Positions 48,637 through 60,328 of a stretch of DNA of 64,000 bases are shown in pieces. This DNA is from Linnemannia hyalina. Taxonomy: Eukaryota; Mortierellomycota; Mortierellomycetes; Mortierellales; Mortierellaceae. Every line of letters starts with the position of its first letter. Positions within the stretch are counted from its first letter, which is position 1. The notes under the pieces were generated by a model. That model saw only the letters and a program-made list of their open reading frames with translations, made no database searches and had not been told where the DNA came from. The stretch covers positions 2,852,001-2,916,000 of the forward strand of contig JAHRHY010000003.1 in assembly GCA_019671135.1 (NCBI GenBank). Reading direction: 5' to 3'. Position numbers and translations under genes: made by a program.

Positions 48637-51600
48637 ATGCTCAACGTGGGAATAACGACGAAAAAGCGACCCGATCACTCATTCACCCTCAGCATCGCCA
48701 ACCAGACAGTATCCCAACACGCCAACCATCGACCTACTCCCGACCCACCACCAGCAATCATGCGGCTAGATCACCGTGGTTCAATCTTTTTCCAGTTTCT
48801 GTCGGACCATTACCAAGCACATGTTTACGAGTTCAGCAGCCTCGGGAAGGCTAAGAAGTACAGTCCTCGAAGCTGTTCCCAGACCACCAAGTCGATTGGT
48901 TTCCTTAAGGCGGCGGACCATGTTCAGACAAATATCGAGTATCTTGTTCTTGGCACCGCCATCCACGCCACCCCTCGCCCGCAGCCCCCTGAACGAGCCT
49001 CGCTGACCGCCTTTACGGATATGGAGCATCCAACACCAGCTACCTATCGCGAGCACCACCGTCCCCACGGTGGGAAAGGAAAAAAGCGAGATGCTGAGTG
49101 GGGAGATTTGCAGAAAGCCGTGCTGGTTAGTGCCTATGAGGACCATTGGTAAGTGGACATTATAGGCTTATGGCGTTGTATGATAGTCAATCTCATTGAT
49201 CAAAGGCGGTAGCATGTGATTTCTTTTTTAATCATTTTTTTTATTTTGCCTTTTGTTACAGCAAGGACTTCATCAACGCAGAGATCGAAAAGCGAGCCAG
49301 TGTTCTGCAGAAGATCAAGACAAAGACCAACAGCGACACACAAGCACTCAAGGATAAGGAGCTGGCCGACCTCACAACGAGCTGGCTAGAGAGGACCAAG
49401 AGCCCTATCAATTTCAAGGACTTTGTAGCTGCTGCCAGAACAGACTTTCGGAGCCCACACCTGACGGAGGATATGGTGAGAAAAAAGATTGGGAAGGGTC
49501 TCATTGATGTTTGGAGGCAAGTCGTCAAAGACCACCTCCAGCCTGGATGGGGGCAGGTTATGGAAAACGTCATTGTCGGATCCCAGTATGTTGCCGACAG
49601 GGGTGGACGAACGCGCTTGGCGGCAGTCTCGCATCTGCCATCCAGCTCGGGACCATCGTCCGGATCGACAAGCAGCTTGCAGAAGAGAATTGGACAGTCT
49701 GGAACAGGAGCTGATGCTGGCTATATGGACGTGGACGAGGAGCAGGATAACGATGACGACGAGGAGGACCAAGACAGCGACGACAACGAGGACGGCTCGC
49801 ACCAGTACCGATCTATCACAGTCACCCTCAACCAAGTACTCCGGCCCGACCTTAAGCAAGAACTCCAACATGTTATTGACGCCCTGGATTCTCGACAGGA
49901 CACGATGACTGACCTGATGTCAGATGCTGCAGTTCTGGGGCAGAAGATTGTCCTCTTGGTAAGTAATTCTCTTCTTTTAAAAAGCGTTACTGTTTATTAG
50001 AAACGTCCCCAAATATTACTGAAATTTGTTACTAACAAGGCCTTTGTTGTTCTATGTGAATTGCAATAGGCTGCAAGGCAATTCGGTGTGGGCAACGCGG
50101 AAGAGTTCCCCTTGGGAGACCTTCTACCTGATGGTTTCCGGCCCCGAGTTTCAGATGTCACACTTTCAACTCATCGAGTCCCGATCGCACCTCTTGACGC
50201 AGATATTGTACGATGGATCGAGGAGCAGGAGGACCAGTCCAAGAAGGCAAAGGACCTTCGCAACATTTTATCAGCAGAGGCCTTTCGGTTCTTCATCGCC
50301 AGGAATTTGGGTGTCAAATCTGGCCAGCAGGACGAAAACAACAACGACAAGGACAACATATCTATGGAGCATCCATTTTGGCAGGACGTGTCGGACCATG
50401 TGCGAGAGCTATCGACAAGGCGCCCCTCTCTCCCCCCAAAAGACCACCCACTCCATGGCCTCATGCAGACCATCAACGCCTTTACCAGAGATCTTTCTCA
50501 GGATTTTCAACAACTACTCAATGGTAACATTTTCGACAAAGTCTTCAACACGTTCACCAACAAAATTCTTCGCCTTCACCTTACACCAATCAAAGAGCAA
50601 CTTGCATGGGAGAAAGGGGATTCGAAAGGAAGTTTGGTGACTGATGAAGGAGACAAAACGAACAGTCTGACGAGGAAAGAATGGTGGAGACGCTGCCGGA
50701 AACTGCAGGGCGATCTCGATGACTGTCTTTGGCGAACAGACTCGAAGGAACGGGAGACTCGACTGGCTGTCTTGACGCAGGCTATTCGGCAGATGATCAC
50801 TAGCGAACCTACTCTGACGCAAGGCAACCGCCTAAAACCCCTCGATGAAGAATTTTCAAAGTCTATCAAGCCATCCACCACTGCGGCTTTGGAAGCAGAA
50901 TTGGAGGATATTTTGATCGCAGGAATCGCTGCAGACGAAGCCAACGATTGGCTTGCTAAAGAATATCTTCAGCATGAGGAAGGTACGTTCGTAACGATGC
51001 AAATTACACACTTGTCAACGCTATCACTTTCCTCAAACAAATGCCTTGAATAAAAGAGATGCAACGATGAGGGTGACTGACCAGCGTTTTGATCATTTCG
51101 ATTTTTAGACCGCCTAACCGCATTGCTAGACAAGGATTGTCATGTTTCATCCAAGGCAAAGCGAATGAGTAAGTGAGGAGCTATGTGATGTATGGCTGTT
51201 CAAGGCGTTACGTTGGTGATGTGATCTGACATATCTTCTTTATATATATAATAGACGCCGAGACTCCTGCAGATCGGATTACGGGCCTTCACGCCGTTAT
51301 GAAGATGTTGCTCCAGTCCCCCTCGCTCGAGAGACCAGTAGACGCGTGCTATGTACAACGAGTGTGCAAAGGGATCAAGCCTACAACCGCCGAGTGCACC
51401 ACCGTCGCGACCTTAGTTAATCTTCTCAGGCCGTTTGTTCCCAAACGTCGGCTGCCACGCTCGTCGAAAGACATGAAGACCGAGGAGAGAGTCGGGGGCT
51501 ATACATACAAGGCGGAGGCGCACATGGCATTGAGGGCACCGTTCCTAGTCTTGGCAAACGAGTTCTTCCGTGTTGCTGGCTATCCAGGGTCAATGCGAAA

Positions 51601-54131
51601 GTTGACTCCACAAATCTCTCCATCGTCTCGACATGCCCTGTCACTCACGCGGTCCTCGCTCTCTGAGATCCTATACAGCAGCAAAGGAAACCAGTTTGAC
51701 TACTACGACAACAACCACAATATCGTCAGGACTCGACCAACTATTCAACAGAGAGCCAGACTGTTTTTCTCCTTGTTTAACCGACACGCCGTTGAGCGCC
51801 TCTGCAGCCAGTATCAGATGGAGTTCGCCTTTAGGTAACCCTTGGTCAAACACTCTTGTTATCTTTTGCTCGTGATGAACCGCTGGTTAGTATTAGTTTT
51901 TAACCCTTTCTCCGTCATTTTACTGGATATTAGAATGATTTACATTGACAACCTGAGAATACGAATCATTGGCAGATCCATCGGTCATGGCCAACAAGGT
52001 CGTGTAGGCTACCCGATCGTCAGCTCGTTTGATACTAGCCGCAAGGCCAAGAAGAAGAAGAGGTCTCCTGCCTCTATCGACTGGGTCCAAGAGGTTCGAT
52101 ACATGGACGCAGATACTGAGCTGGCGGAGGAAGAGTTTGCAAAGGCCGAGTTGAACCTGGAGGAGGCGGAGTCGACATTGAAGGTACTGCGGTCTGAGCT
52201 AGAGCCATTGCGGGAAGCAAAAGCCAAATCCGCGCGGGACAAAAAGCGACTTGCTCGCCGCCGTCGACAGGGAGACAAATCCGAAGGCCTTTTGGAACAG
52301 ATGACAGCGGCACGCCATGACTTTCGTAGCAAGCAGGATCTCTATCAGTCCAAACTAAAACCGACTCTGCTGGCGGAAGAGGAAGTCAAGACTCTTCGAA
52401 GATATCGGTACTATTGGATGCGTCTACAACACTTCACCAAGGACACCAAACCGGATCCAGAACCTGAACCGGACACGTCGAGCGAGTCTCTCAAGACTTG
52501 TCGAGATCCATCGTGGGATAGGCCTGAACTCGAGGATTACGCCGAGCATATCAAGCTTACTCATCTGAAGCCACGAGACTCACGAACGATAACGCTCGGT
52601 AGTTTTGATCCGGGTATTGCCAAGATGTTACAAGGATCCAGAATGTCTCTACGCGACGTTGCTGCACGACTTAACATCTATCAATTGCTCCAAAGTAACA
52701 GACTATTTGGTAGCATTGCTTGCGATCGAACAACATGATTTATTAAGTTCATTCGACCATGGTCACTAATATTTCACAACATCCCATTCAAACATAGACG
52801 AGGACGTGGACACGAACGGCAAAGACGCTGAGATGCTTGGTCATCATGACGGTCAAGACGTCAACAAAGCGGATTGCGGCGACAGCTACAGCCACAGCCA
52901 CAGCCATAACAGCAACGCCACCGAGGACCAAGATGAGGATGCCGACATTTTCATTCCCCACCACTCGTCTACCGTCCAAGTCCCAGAGCCACCACCCGCC
53001 GCCACGGTTCCTCCTGCGATCACCACAACGGCGAACCAAATCAACCACTTGTCCTATATGAACAAGGCCGCAAGGAGACGAAACAGAAGATTAACACCAG
53101 AGTGGAAATCAGCGCACCAGGTCTCGAACAACTCCATCACACACCTTCTTTCGATTCCCGAACTCGACAAGATCCAGAGCGAACGAATGTCGACAAGATC
53201 GGTTCTACGCAACTTTGAGAGGAACAAGACGACTGTGAAGGACCGTCGAACTCGGGAAATATTGACCAAGAGGACTTATGCAGGGTTGGCGGCGAATCAG
53301 CGGCGTTTCTTCCAAGATGTTGGTAAGGATAACGTCTCCCTTTGATGTATGATTATGAGAATCAAGAAAGAAAACATTAATGCTGGCTTGTTCATTTCAT
53401 AATGGACACTAGACGCTACCGCAACGACCACAATCACAAACACGCCATCTCATGGAGAACTTAGCATCACACCCAACACCGAACCACTCATCATTGATGG
53501 ATACTGCCATGTGCCAGACTGCCAGCAGTACCACACGTCGTCTCACCCTTTTGGCAATTACCATCCGACCAATATCTGCCTCCTCGAGAATCCCAAGCCG
53601 CTCCCCGTTATTCTATATGGTGCAGCAGGGTCAGGAGTTGGTTCCACTATTAAGGGTCATGCTCGCAGGGTTGGCGGCAGGTTCCGTAGGGAACACAGAC
53701 AGCATTGTGTTGTTGCTGTTACGAATGAGAACTTGACCTCAAAGTTGTGTTGTGTCTGCTTCCAGTTTGTGAAATTGGCCACAGCCCGGCGCCTCATCAA
53801 TGGCGCCATACGTTCGGTCAGGATTAATGGATCCGTGATTTGCCAGAATCCAGCTTGTCCTTTAACCCACAACGGTACTGCCACACAGAATCGGGACAAG
53901 AATGCCGCGGCCTGTATCGCTTTGTCAGGATTCACAACTCTACTTGCCGACGACCACAATCCGCTGCCTCCGTTCCGTCTCCGCACTCGCCCTCCTCGTC
54001 CATCTCTCCAAGAAAACTCCCCAACCAATATTTTCTCCAACAGCACCAGTGTTACATCTGGATTGTTCATTACCTCCAATGTCACGGCGTGGATCCGTGC
54101 CACATTGGATCTGTCCATGAGGGCAGAGTAG
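48637..54131 (+). CDS. Fanzor: eukaryotic TnpB-like RNA-guided nuclease with giant N-terminal extension
   Basis: Predicted 1,588-residue protein. Eight exons join in frame without a stop: 48637-49148, 49262-49958, 50070-50982, 51109-51168, 51255-51834, 51934-52694, 52798-53322, 53413-54131. The C-terminal third matches Fanzor/TnpB: RuvC-I GSFDPGIAKM (Asp1146), a basic linker rich in R and K, ILYGAAGSGVGSTIKGHARR, RuvC-II TNENLTSKLC (Glu1455), a zinc ribbon with CCVC and CQNPAC, and RuvC-III QNRDKNAAACIAL (Asp1511). All three catalytic acids are present. The segment before RuvC-I (FNRHAVERLCSQYQMEFAF, then MIYIDNLRIRII) resembles the region preceding RuvC in Fanzor proteins. The first 1,100 residues, with an acidic tract near 325-350, are unassigned. 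Known Fanzors cut DNA guided by an RNA encoded at the 3' end. The gene converges on valyl-tRNA synthetase with a gap of 125 bp. Confidence 0.88.
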
Positions 54132-54256
54132 AAGGTATATTATTTGTTTGGCCAGATGTCCTTTAAACGTTGTCATGTTGGTTGCTTTTATAGAGGTTGG
54201 CATTCACTAACTCTATTGTTTTTGTTACTCTAAAAATATATAACCCCACGACTTCT
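54132..54256 (+). other. candidate Fanzor guide-RNA (omega RNA) 3' region
   Basis: This is all the DNA between the stop codons of the Fanzor and valyl-tRNA synthetase genes. It contains an imperfect hairpin at 54190-54216: ATAGAGGTT pairs with AACTCTAT around a ten-base loop, one G bulged. In known Fanzor and TnpB loci the guide scaffold overlaps or follows the 3' end of the gene, so this is where it would be expected. Nothing else supports it yet; it could be ordinary 3' UTR. Confidence 0.25.
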
Positions 54257-57200
54257 TCAGACTCTACCAAGGGTCCGGATAGTCGTCAACAAATGCTCCT
54301 CCTGCGCTAACAAATCCACCTTCCGCTTCCCATCCAGCTGCCTCACATTCTCAGGAACCCTCTCCGAATACTCGGGCCGTCCCAACCTCACGCCCAACTT
54401 CTCCAGCTCGGCTTGCACATTGCCCAGTTTCTTGTTCAGGCGCTTCAATTCCTGTTCCTGCTTCTTTGCCGCACCCTCTCCACCCGCACTTGCAGCTGCT
54501 TTCTCGGCGGCCTTGGCGGCATCGGCAGCGGCCGCTTCAGCAATAGCGTCCTTGATGGCCGAAAGCGGGGTGAGGAGCTTCAATTCGGGGCTGATGATAT
54601 GCACAGCCATCACGGTGGGGTCCACCACCAAGTCGTTGGAGGTGGATGAGGCAAGTTTGATATCACCGGTGGAGCGCGTGAAATGCGACAGGGAGGATTG
54701 GCTTTCGAGGAGAGCTCCTCCAGGTGCTAGGAGGGAGATGTCATTGGTCCAGATGGTGAAAGGGAGCTCCTTGGACATGGGCACCTGATGGCTTTGACGC
54801 AGTGACCGTGATGCCTGAATCACTCCCAGCGCCACCTACAGGTTATCCAAGAACCAAAAAAAAAAAAAAAAAGCAAAGGCGAGTTAGTGACATTTGCCAT
54901 CTCGGGCCTGAAAATACAGCACTGGAGTAATCGGCTGTTTTATGTACCTCCATGTCCTTCTCGGCTGCTTCATCTTTCCAGGACTCGAGTTCTGAGGGCG
55001 ACGGGAAGGAGGAAACCATGATTGACGTGGATCCAGCTGCGGACTCTGGCAGCATTCTTTGCCACAGTTCCTACATCCACGATAGAGAAAGAAAAGGCGT
55101 TAATCAATGTGCACAATATAAAAAAAGACTAAATATTAATTCAATACACAGAAAAGTGACTCATACCTCGGTAACGAAGGGCATGAAGGGGTGCATCATA
55201 CGCAACGACGCGTCAAAGCACGTCTGCAGGATCTTTAACACGCTATCCCGTTGCTGGATCGACTTGTGGTCCTCAGACACCAGGACAGGTTTGATGAACT
55301 CGACATAGACATCACACAGGTCCTGGATAATAAACTTGCGCACGGTATCCGTCGCAACCGACGGTTCAAGCTGGTCCATCCCGCCGTTGACCTTGTTCAC
55401 CGTGTCAGCAAGACGCGACATGATGAACCTCTCGACCAGCGAGAGTTGTTGCTGTTGACCACTGGCAGAGACTGATTTCCTGAATTCGGTCAACCCTTGG
55501 GCAAGGACGGTCTCAGAAGTGACCGACGATACATAGTTGAGGTCGCCCAAACGGGTCCGGTAGAACGCCGACAGGTTCCAAAGTTTGTTGGCGAAATGCT
55601 GGGCCGAGGTAACGTTCGCCAAGTCCAAGTTGATCTGACGCGACTGTTGAGTCGATGACACCAACGCGAACCGAAGTGCGTCTGCTCCACTGGCCTGGAT
55701 ACCTCTCGGGAAATCCTTCTCCATCTGAGTCTGCGACCGTTTGACCTCCTTGGCAGCCAAGTTCCCGCCCTCCAGAGTCGCCTTCAAACCCTTGAGCGTG
55801 ATACCTTCAATGACATGAGTTGGGTCAATGACATTCCCGACAGATTTGCTCATTTTCCTTCCTTGAGCATCTCGAACCATAGCATGGAACAAAATATCCT
55901 TGAACGGTACCTCGCCCGACAAGTGCGTACACAGCATCACCATCCTGGCAACCCAAAAGAACATGATATCTGTCCCCGTCTCGATCAAGTTGGTCGGGTA
56001 TCTCAAGGGCGTCATCTTTTCAAGGGGGTATCCAGTCCAGCCCAAAGCCGAGAGGGGCAATAGTCCTGAAGAGAACCAAGTGTCGAGCACATCAGCATCC
56101 TGGACAATTTTGTAGGGTGTATCCTTGAGCCCTTTGTCGGCGAGAAACTTTTGAATCTGTCGAGTGGCCTCCTTTTCAGAGTCGGCTACGAACCAGGGGC
56201 CGTCCCCTGTGTCAGTTGGGAAGTGGGTTTGGAGGATGCTGTGGTGTTCGAAAACAGGCTTGTAGGCTGGGATCCGATGGCCCCACCACAGCTGTCTCGA
56301 GATGCACCAATCCTGGATGTTCTCTACACATTTTTAGTGATGCGAGATAAAATAGCTAATGTTAGTATACGATGGTCGCGATGGTCAGCTGTCAAGTTTT
56401 AAAGATGTGAAGCAAAACATACGGACGTACCCAACCAACGGTTCCAGTCCTTGATAGAAGATTCAGGGTGAAAAACCAGGTTCCCGTTCTCGGCATCCTT
56501 CAGCGCCCGCTGGGCCATCCCATCGCACTTAATATACCTATCGGAACCAAGAAAAATGTGAAAGGCATTAATATGTAAACGCACAAAACTTTTTCTCTTA
56601 ATCCTTCAAAGTCCGTACGCGTACACTTACCACTGGGGCATGACCATGGGCTCAATGACATCTCCAGATCGTGAGCAACGCGCCAACCGCATAGCATGTT
56701 TTTCGTTCTTGCCCCTGTATACTCCAAGTTCCTTGAGCTCTTCAACAATTTTGTCCCTTGCATCGAATCTGTTCATTTTCTATGTCGCATCAAGAAGCAG
56801 AGGGAAAGTTGTTAATACAGGCGACAAATAGTTGGTAAGCGCGATATGCAAAGGTTACGCTTGGCGTTGACTGGGTAGTACCTCGTATGATTTTGATCCG
56901 CAGTTCGAGTTGAAGGTTCCGTCCTTGTCCAAGATATTGACAATAGGAAGTCCGTGTCTCCGCCCGCATGCATAGTCATTTGGATCATGTGCTGGTGTGA
57001 CCTATTCAGGTTAGCCCACGGTGGAATAAATTAGCACGTTTAGTATCAGTACATGATCTAGTTCCTTGTCTATCATAGGAGAAACGTTCCATGATTCGCT
57101 CCATGATTGCCTGTACCTTAACGACGCCGGTTCCGAATTCCATTTCGACGAGTTCGGGATCACAGATAATAGGAAGTCGTTTGCCCGAGATAGGGTGGAT

Positions 57201-58436
57201 TACATGTCGACCGTGAAGATGCTTGTAACGAGGGTCTTCTGGGTGGATCGCCACAGCCTCGTCTCCGAGCATGGTCTCGATACGTGTTGTTGATACGACC
57301 AGTTCCTGTGATCCATCGCCATCCACCTTGTACGCAAAGTCGTGCAGCACTCCGAACTCCACCCTAAACAAACACCACGGATAAGGTAATGGTCGATTGT
57401 TAATGCAACAGCACCCAGAGCCAAAAGAAGGGGTGCGGATCAGACGAGGGAGACTTACTTTTTCAGGCGGCCGGGGACGTTCAACATTGTCCGTCCTTCG
57501 ATATCCTCGTGGTCGACTTCAATGTCCGAGATAACAGTCTCCAAGGCACAGCACCAATTGACAAGTCGCGTGTCTCTATACACAAGCCCATCCTCAAACA
57601 ACCGAATAAATGCCCCCTTGACAGCTTTGGTCCTGTCCTCATCCAATGTAAAGAAGCTCTCCTCCCAATCCATCGACGCGCCCAAACGCCGAAACTGTCT
57701 CGTAATCCGATCCCCATGGAGTTCCTTCCAATCCCAGATCTCCTTGATAAACGCCTCCCGTCCAAGATCGTGCCGTGTCAGTTTCTGCTCCCGCATCAGC
57801 TTCTTCTCAACAACGGTTTGAGTACTGATACCAGCGTGATCCATTCCGGGGACCCAGGATACACTCTCCCCGCGCATGCGACGCCACCGAACGATTGAGT
57901 CCTGGATCGAGGCTGTGAGGGCGTGGCCGATGTGGAGGTAGCCGGTGACGTTGGGTGGAGGTAGCAGCATTGTGAAATGCGCTGGAGAATCGGGTTTTCC
58001 TGCTCCAGTGTCAGTTGTTGATCCTGATCCTGACGTCACTTTTGAGCCGAAGTAGCCTAGATAGAGAATGGAAATGGAGATTTAGAATGTGCTTTTCTGG
58101 TTCCTGAAAGTACCGTGCCTGAACGACAGAAGTCTTGTACCTTGTGATTCCCACCACTCGTACCAGCCTGATTCTACGATAGACTAGAAGGCGAGAATTA
58201 GCTGAGGCTGCTGTTGCCACTAGGTTTTGCCATAAAGAAGAAACTACCGACCGTTCGATTTTTCTTACGGGATCATATTTGTCAATGGTCCGCTTGGGTT
58301 TAGGGATACTTGTCCTTGTAGCAGTAGTTGAGGCGAGTGACCGGCTGTAGGACGAGAATGCGGTCCTGGCAGAGACGGTTCCTGGTGTGAATTGTCTCCG
58401 CGGGTGAAGGTGTAGTTTTCCTAATGATCGCCACAT
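54257..58436 (-). CDS. VAS1: Valyl-tRNA synthetase
   Basis: Class Ia aminoacyl-tRNA synthetase, 1,096 residues, close to yeast Vas1 (1,104). Ten minus-strand exons join in frame: 58269-58436, 58141-58183, 57459-58056, 57117-57363, 56882-57001, 56631-56779, 56431-56537, 55167-56323, 54948-55070, 54257-54835. The HIGH motif is at residues 112-115 ([12 protein letters not shown]) and KMSKS at 634-638. [16 protein letters not shown] and [13 protein letters not shown] are further family signatures. The C-terminal coiled-coil arm of ValRS is present ([14 protein letters not shown]). Residues 1-40 are Arg/Ser/Thr-rich without acids, like a mitochondrial presequence. Either the gene serves mitochondria only or an internal start makes a cytosolic form. 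Confidence 0.95.
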
Positions 58437-58673
58437 AGTTGCGAGTCGAGAGTGTTTGCCATGAGAAGAGAGAAGGTGCCCATTGCTCGCGGTTCACGGA
58501 GCACAGTTTCCCTCGAACCTTGCCCAATCCGCGCGACTGCTTTCTGCCAAATGTTTACTCTTTCCCAGTCACTCAGTCCAATAATTGCACTTTGTTTTCT
58601 CGTCGAAGCAATTGAGCCTTCTCTACCACACCCTCCTCCTTCACCCAACCTCCCTACCTCTGCATTCCTCGCC
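58437..58673. promoter_or_regulatory. bidirectional promoter of ValRS and Tpa1 genes
   Basis: The two start codons face away from each other across 237 bp, so promoter elements must be shared or interleaved. The right part is the C/T-rich leader of the Tpa1 gene. Confidence 0.6.
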
Positions 58674-60328
58674 ATGGCAAAACACGAGTTGGCCCAACAC
58701 AACAGCGTACCCCTGAAGCGCTCCAAACTCAGTCTCCAAGAACCACCAACCATTGAGCCGCCGGTCTTCAATCCCCGCTACAGCAACCCAGCCTTCTCCA
58801 ACCCCTTCAATACCGCCTTTCGCGACCGCCTCGTCTTCAAAGACGACCAGAGCGACGCCTGTCTCTTCAATACCCCATACCCAGCTGCCAGTCTCCCCAA
58901 CTTCCTCGAATCGACCGACTATCTCCAAAAACTGCGCGAGGAACTCTTGACAGAGGCATACTTCCACAAGTCGAACGACCTCTACGAGTTTTACCAGTCT
59001 GAAGATCTGCGTCTCTCCAAGAAGCCCCATATTGCCGCCTTCAAGAATGCAATCTACTCCCAAAAGTTCTTTTCTTTGATGTCTTCGCTGACGGGGATTG
59101 ATCTGGATCCCTCAATCATTGACCTGAACGGTAACCAGTACCATGAGGGATGCTATCTGCTCTGCCACGATGACGATATCAAGAACGAGAAGGAGGGTCG
59201 TCGGATCGCTTTTATCCTTTACCTTGTTGATGACGACTGGAGTGCTGCTGACGGAGGTGCCCTCGATCTTTTCAGATGGTAAGCGCATTTTTGTTTAACT
59301 GACAACAACAGTTTTTTCCCCAATTGATCCACTATGCTAACATTGCCTGGGTTTCAATCGTATATTTTCTTAGTGATGAAACGGGATACCCGATTGAGGT
59401 GACACAGTCGCTGGTCCCTGCCAGGAACACACTGGCATTCTTCGAACTCTCTTCAGTTTCATACCACCAAGTCGCCGAAGTCCTGACCCGGGACAAGAGT
59501 CGAATTTCCATCTCGGGCTGGTTCCACGGACCCCTGCAGACAAAACTGATCTCCAAAACCATGCCCTTCACACCCCTGGAATCATCCGCACAGGACATCT
59601 CTCTAGAATCGCTGTTGAACCCAGACTACTTGAGCGAGTCGGCCATGGCCAACATTGGAAACGTCTTTCTGGAACAGAGCTCGATTGAACTCCAACAGTT
59701 CCTCCGCCCAGAGATCTATGAGCAATTGGTTCAGGAGCTGGAAGCCATGGGATCTGTGGAAGGGGCAGCAACCGAAAAGGCGCTGTGGGATGTTGTGATG
59801 GGGCCACAACATGTTCGTCGGTACAGTCAAGTCTCTCAACGGAATCAGGATCAGATCCCTACAACGCTCTCGCGACTCCAACGGCTTTTCAAATCCAAGG
59901 TGTTTGAGGCCTATCTCTTCAAAGTGACGAATCTGACCTTCTTGTCGGCGAACACGGAACTGAGGATGTTCAAGAAGGGAGACTATACCCTGTTGCACGA
60001 TCATGCCCTGGAGAGGAACGGACTGGATGTTGTGTTTAGTTTCCCGCATTTGGGGGAGGGCAAGGAGGAGTGGGAGGAGAGTTGGAATGCTGGATCAACT
60101 CATTATGTTGCGGATAAGGCGAACTTATTGACGTTGTACCCAAGGCACAATACGTTGACGATGGTGTTGAGGGATGAGGGCACGTTGAGATTTGTGAGGT
60201 ATTTGAATGCGCGGGTTGGAGAGTCTAGGCGACGCGAGCTGAGTGCTATGTATACCGTGAACGAGGACGATGAAGACGAGGAGGAAGACGAAGAAGGCGA
60301 GGAGGAGGCCAACGGAGATGAGAACTAA
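58674..60328 (+). CDS. TPA1: Prolyl 3,4-dihydroxylase, Tpa1/Ofd1/OGFOD1 family
   Basis: Fe(II)- and 2-oxoglutarate-dependent oxygenase that hydroxylates ribosomal protein uS12 and affects translation termination, 519 residues. Exons 58674-59278 and 59374-60328 join in frame. The catalytic N-terminal domain has the iron ligands His165 and Asp167 (CHDDDI) and His233 (SYHQVAEV), and the 2-oxoglutarate-binding Arg245 (RISISGWFHG). YLQKLREELL and DLYEFYQSEDL are family motifs. The second, non-catalytic double-stranded helix domain follows, ending in an acidic tail of D and E. The start is the ATG giving MAKHELAQHN; the upstream sequence is leader. It shares a promoter with valyl-tRNA synthetase. 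Confidence 0.95.

Noticed and set aside
51835..51933. splitting the Fanzor locus into two genes at the 51836 stop
   Set aside because: A GTAACC donor and an ATTAG acceptor remove the stop and restore the frame exactly, and the flanking sequence matches the region preceding RuvC in Fanzor proteins.
47563..54256. terminal inverted repeats or target-site duplication around the Fanzor gene
   Set aside because: By-eye comparison of both flanks found no convincing inverted or direct repeat; the short TCAGTCCTCCC repeat near 47848-47870 has no partner on the right.
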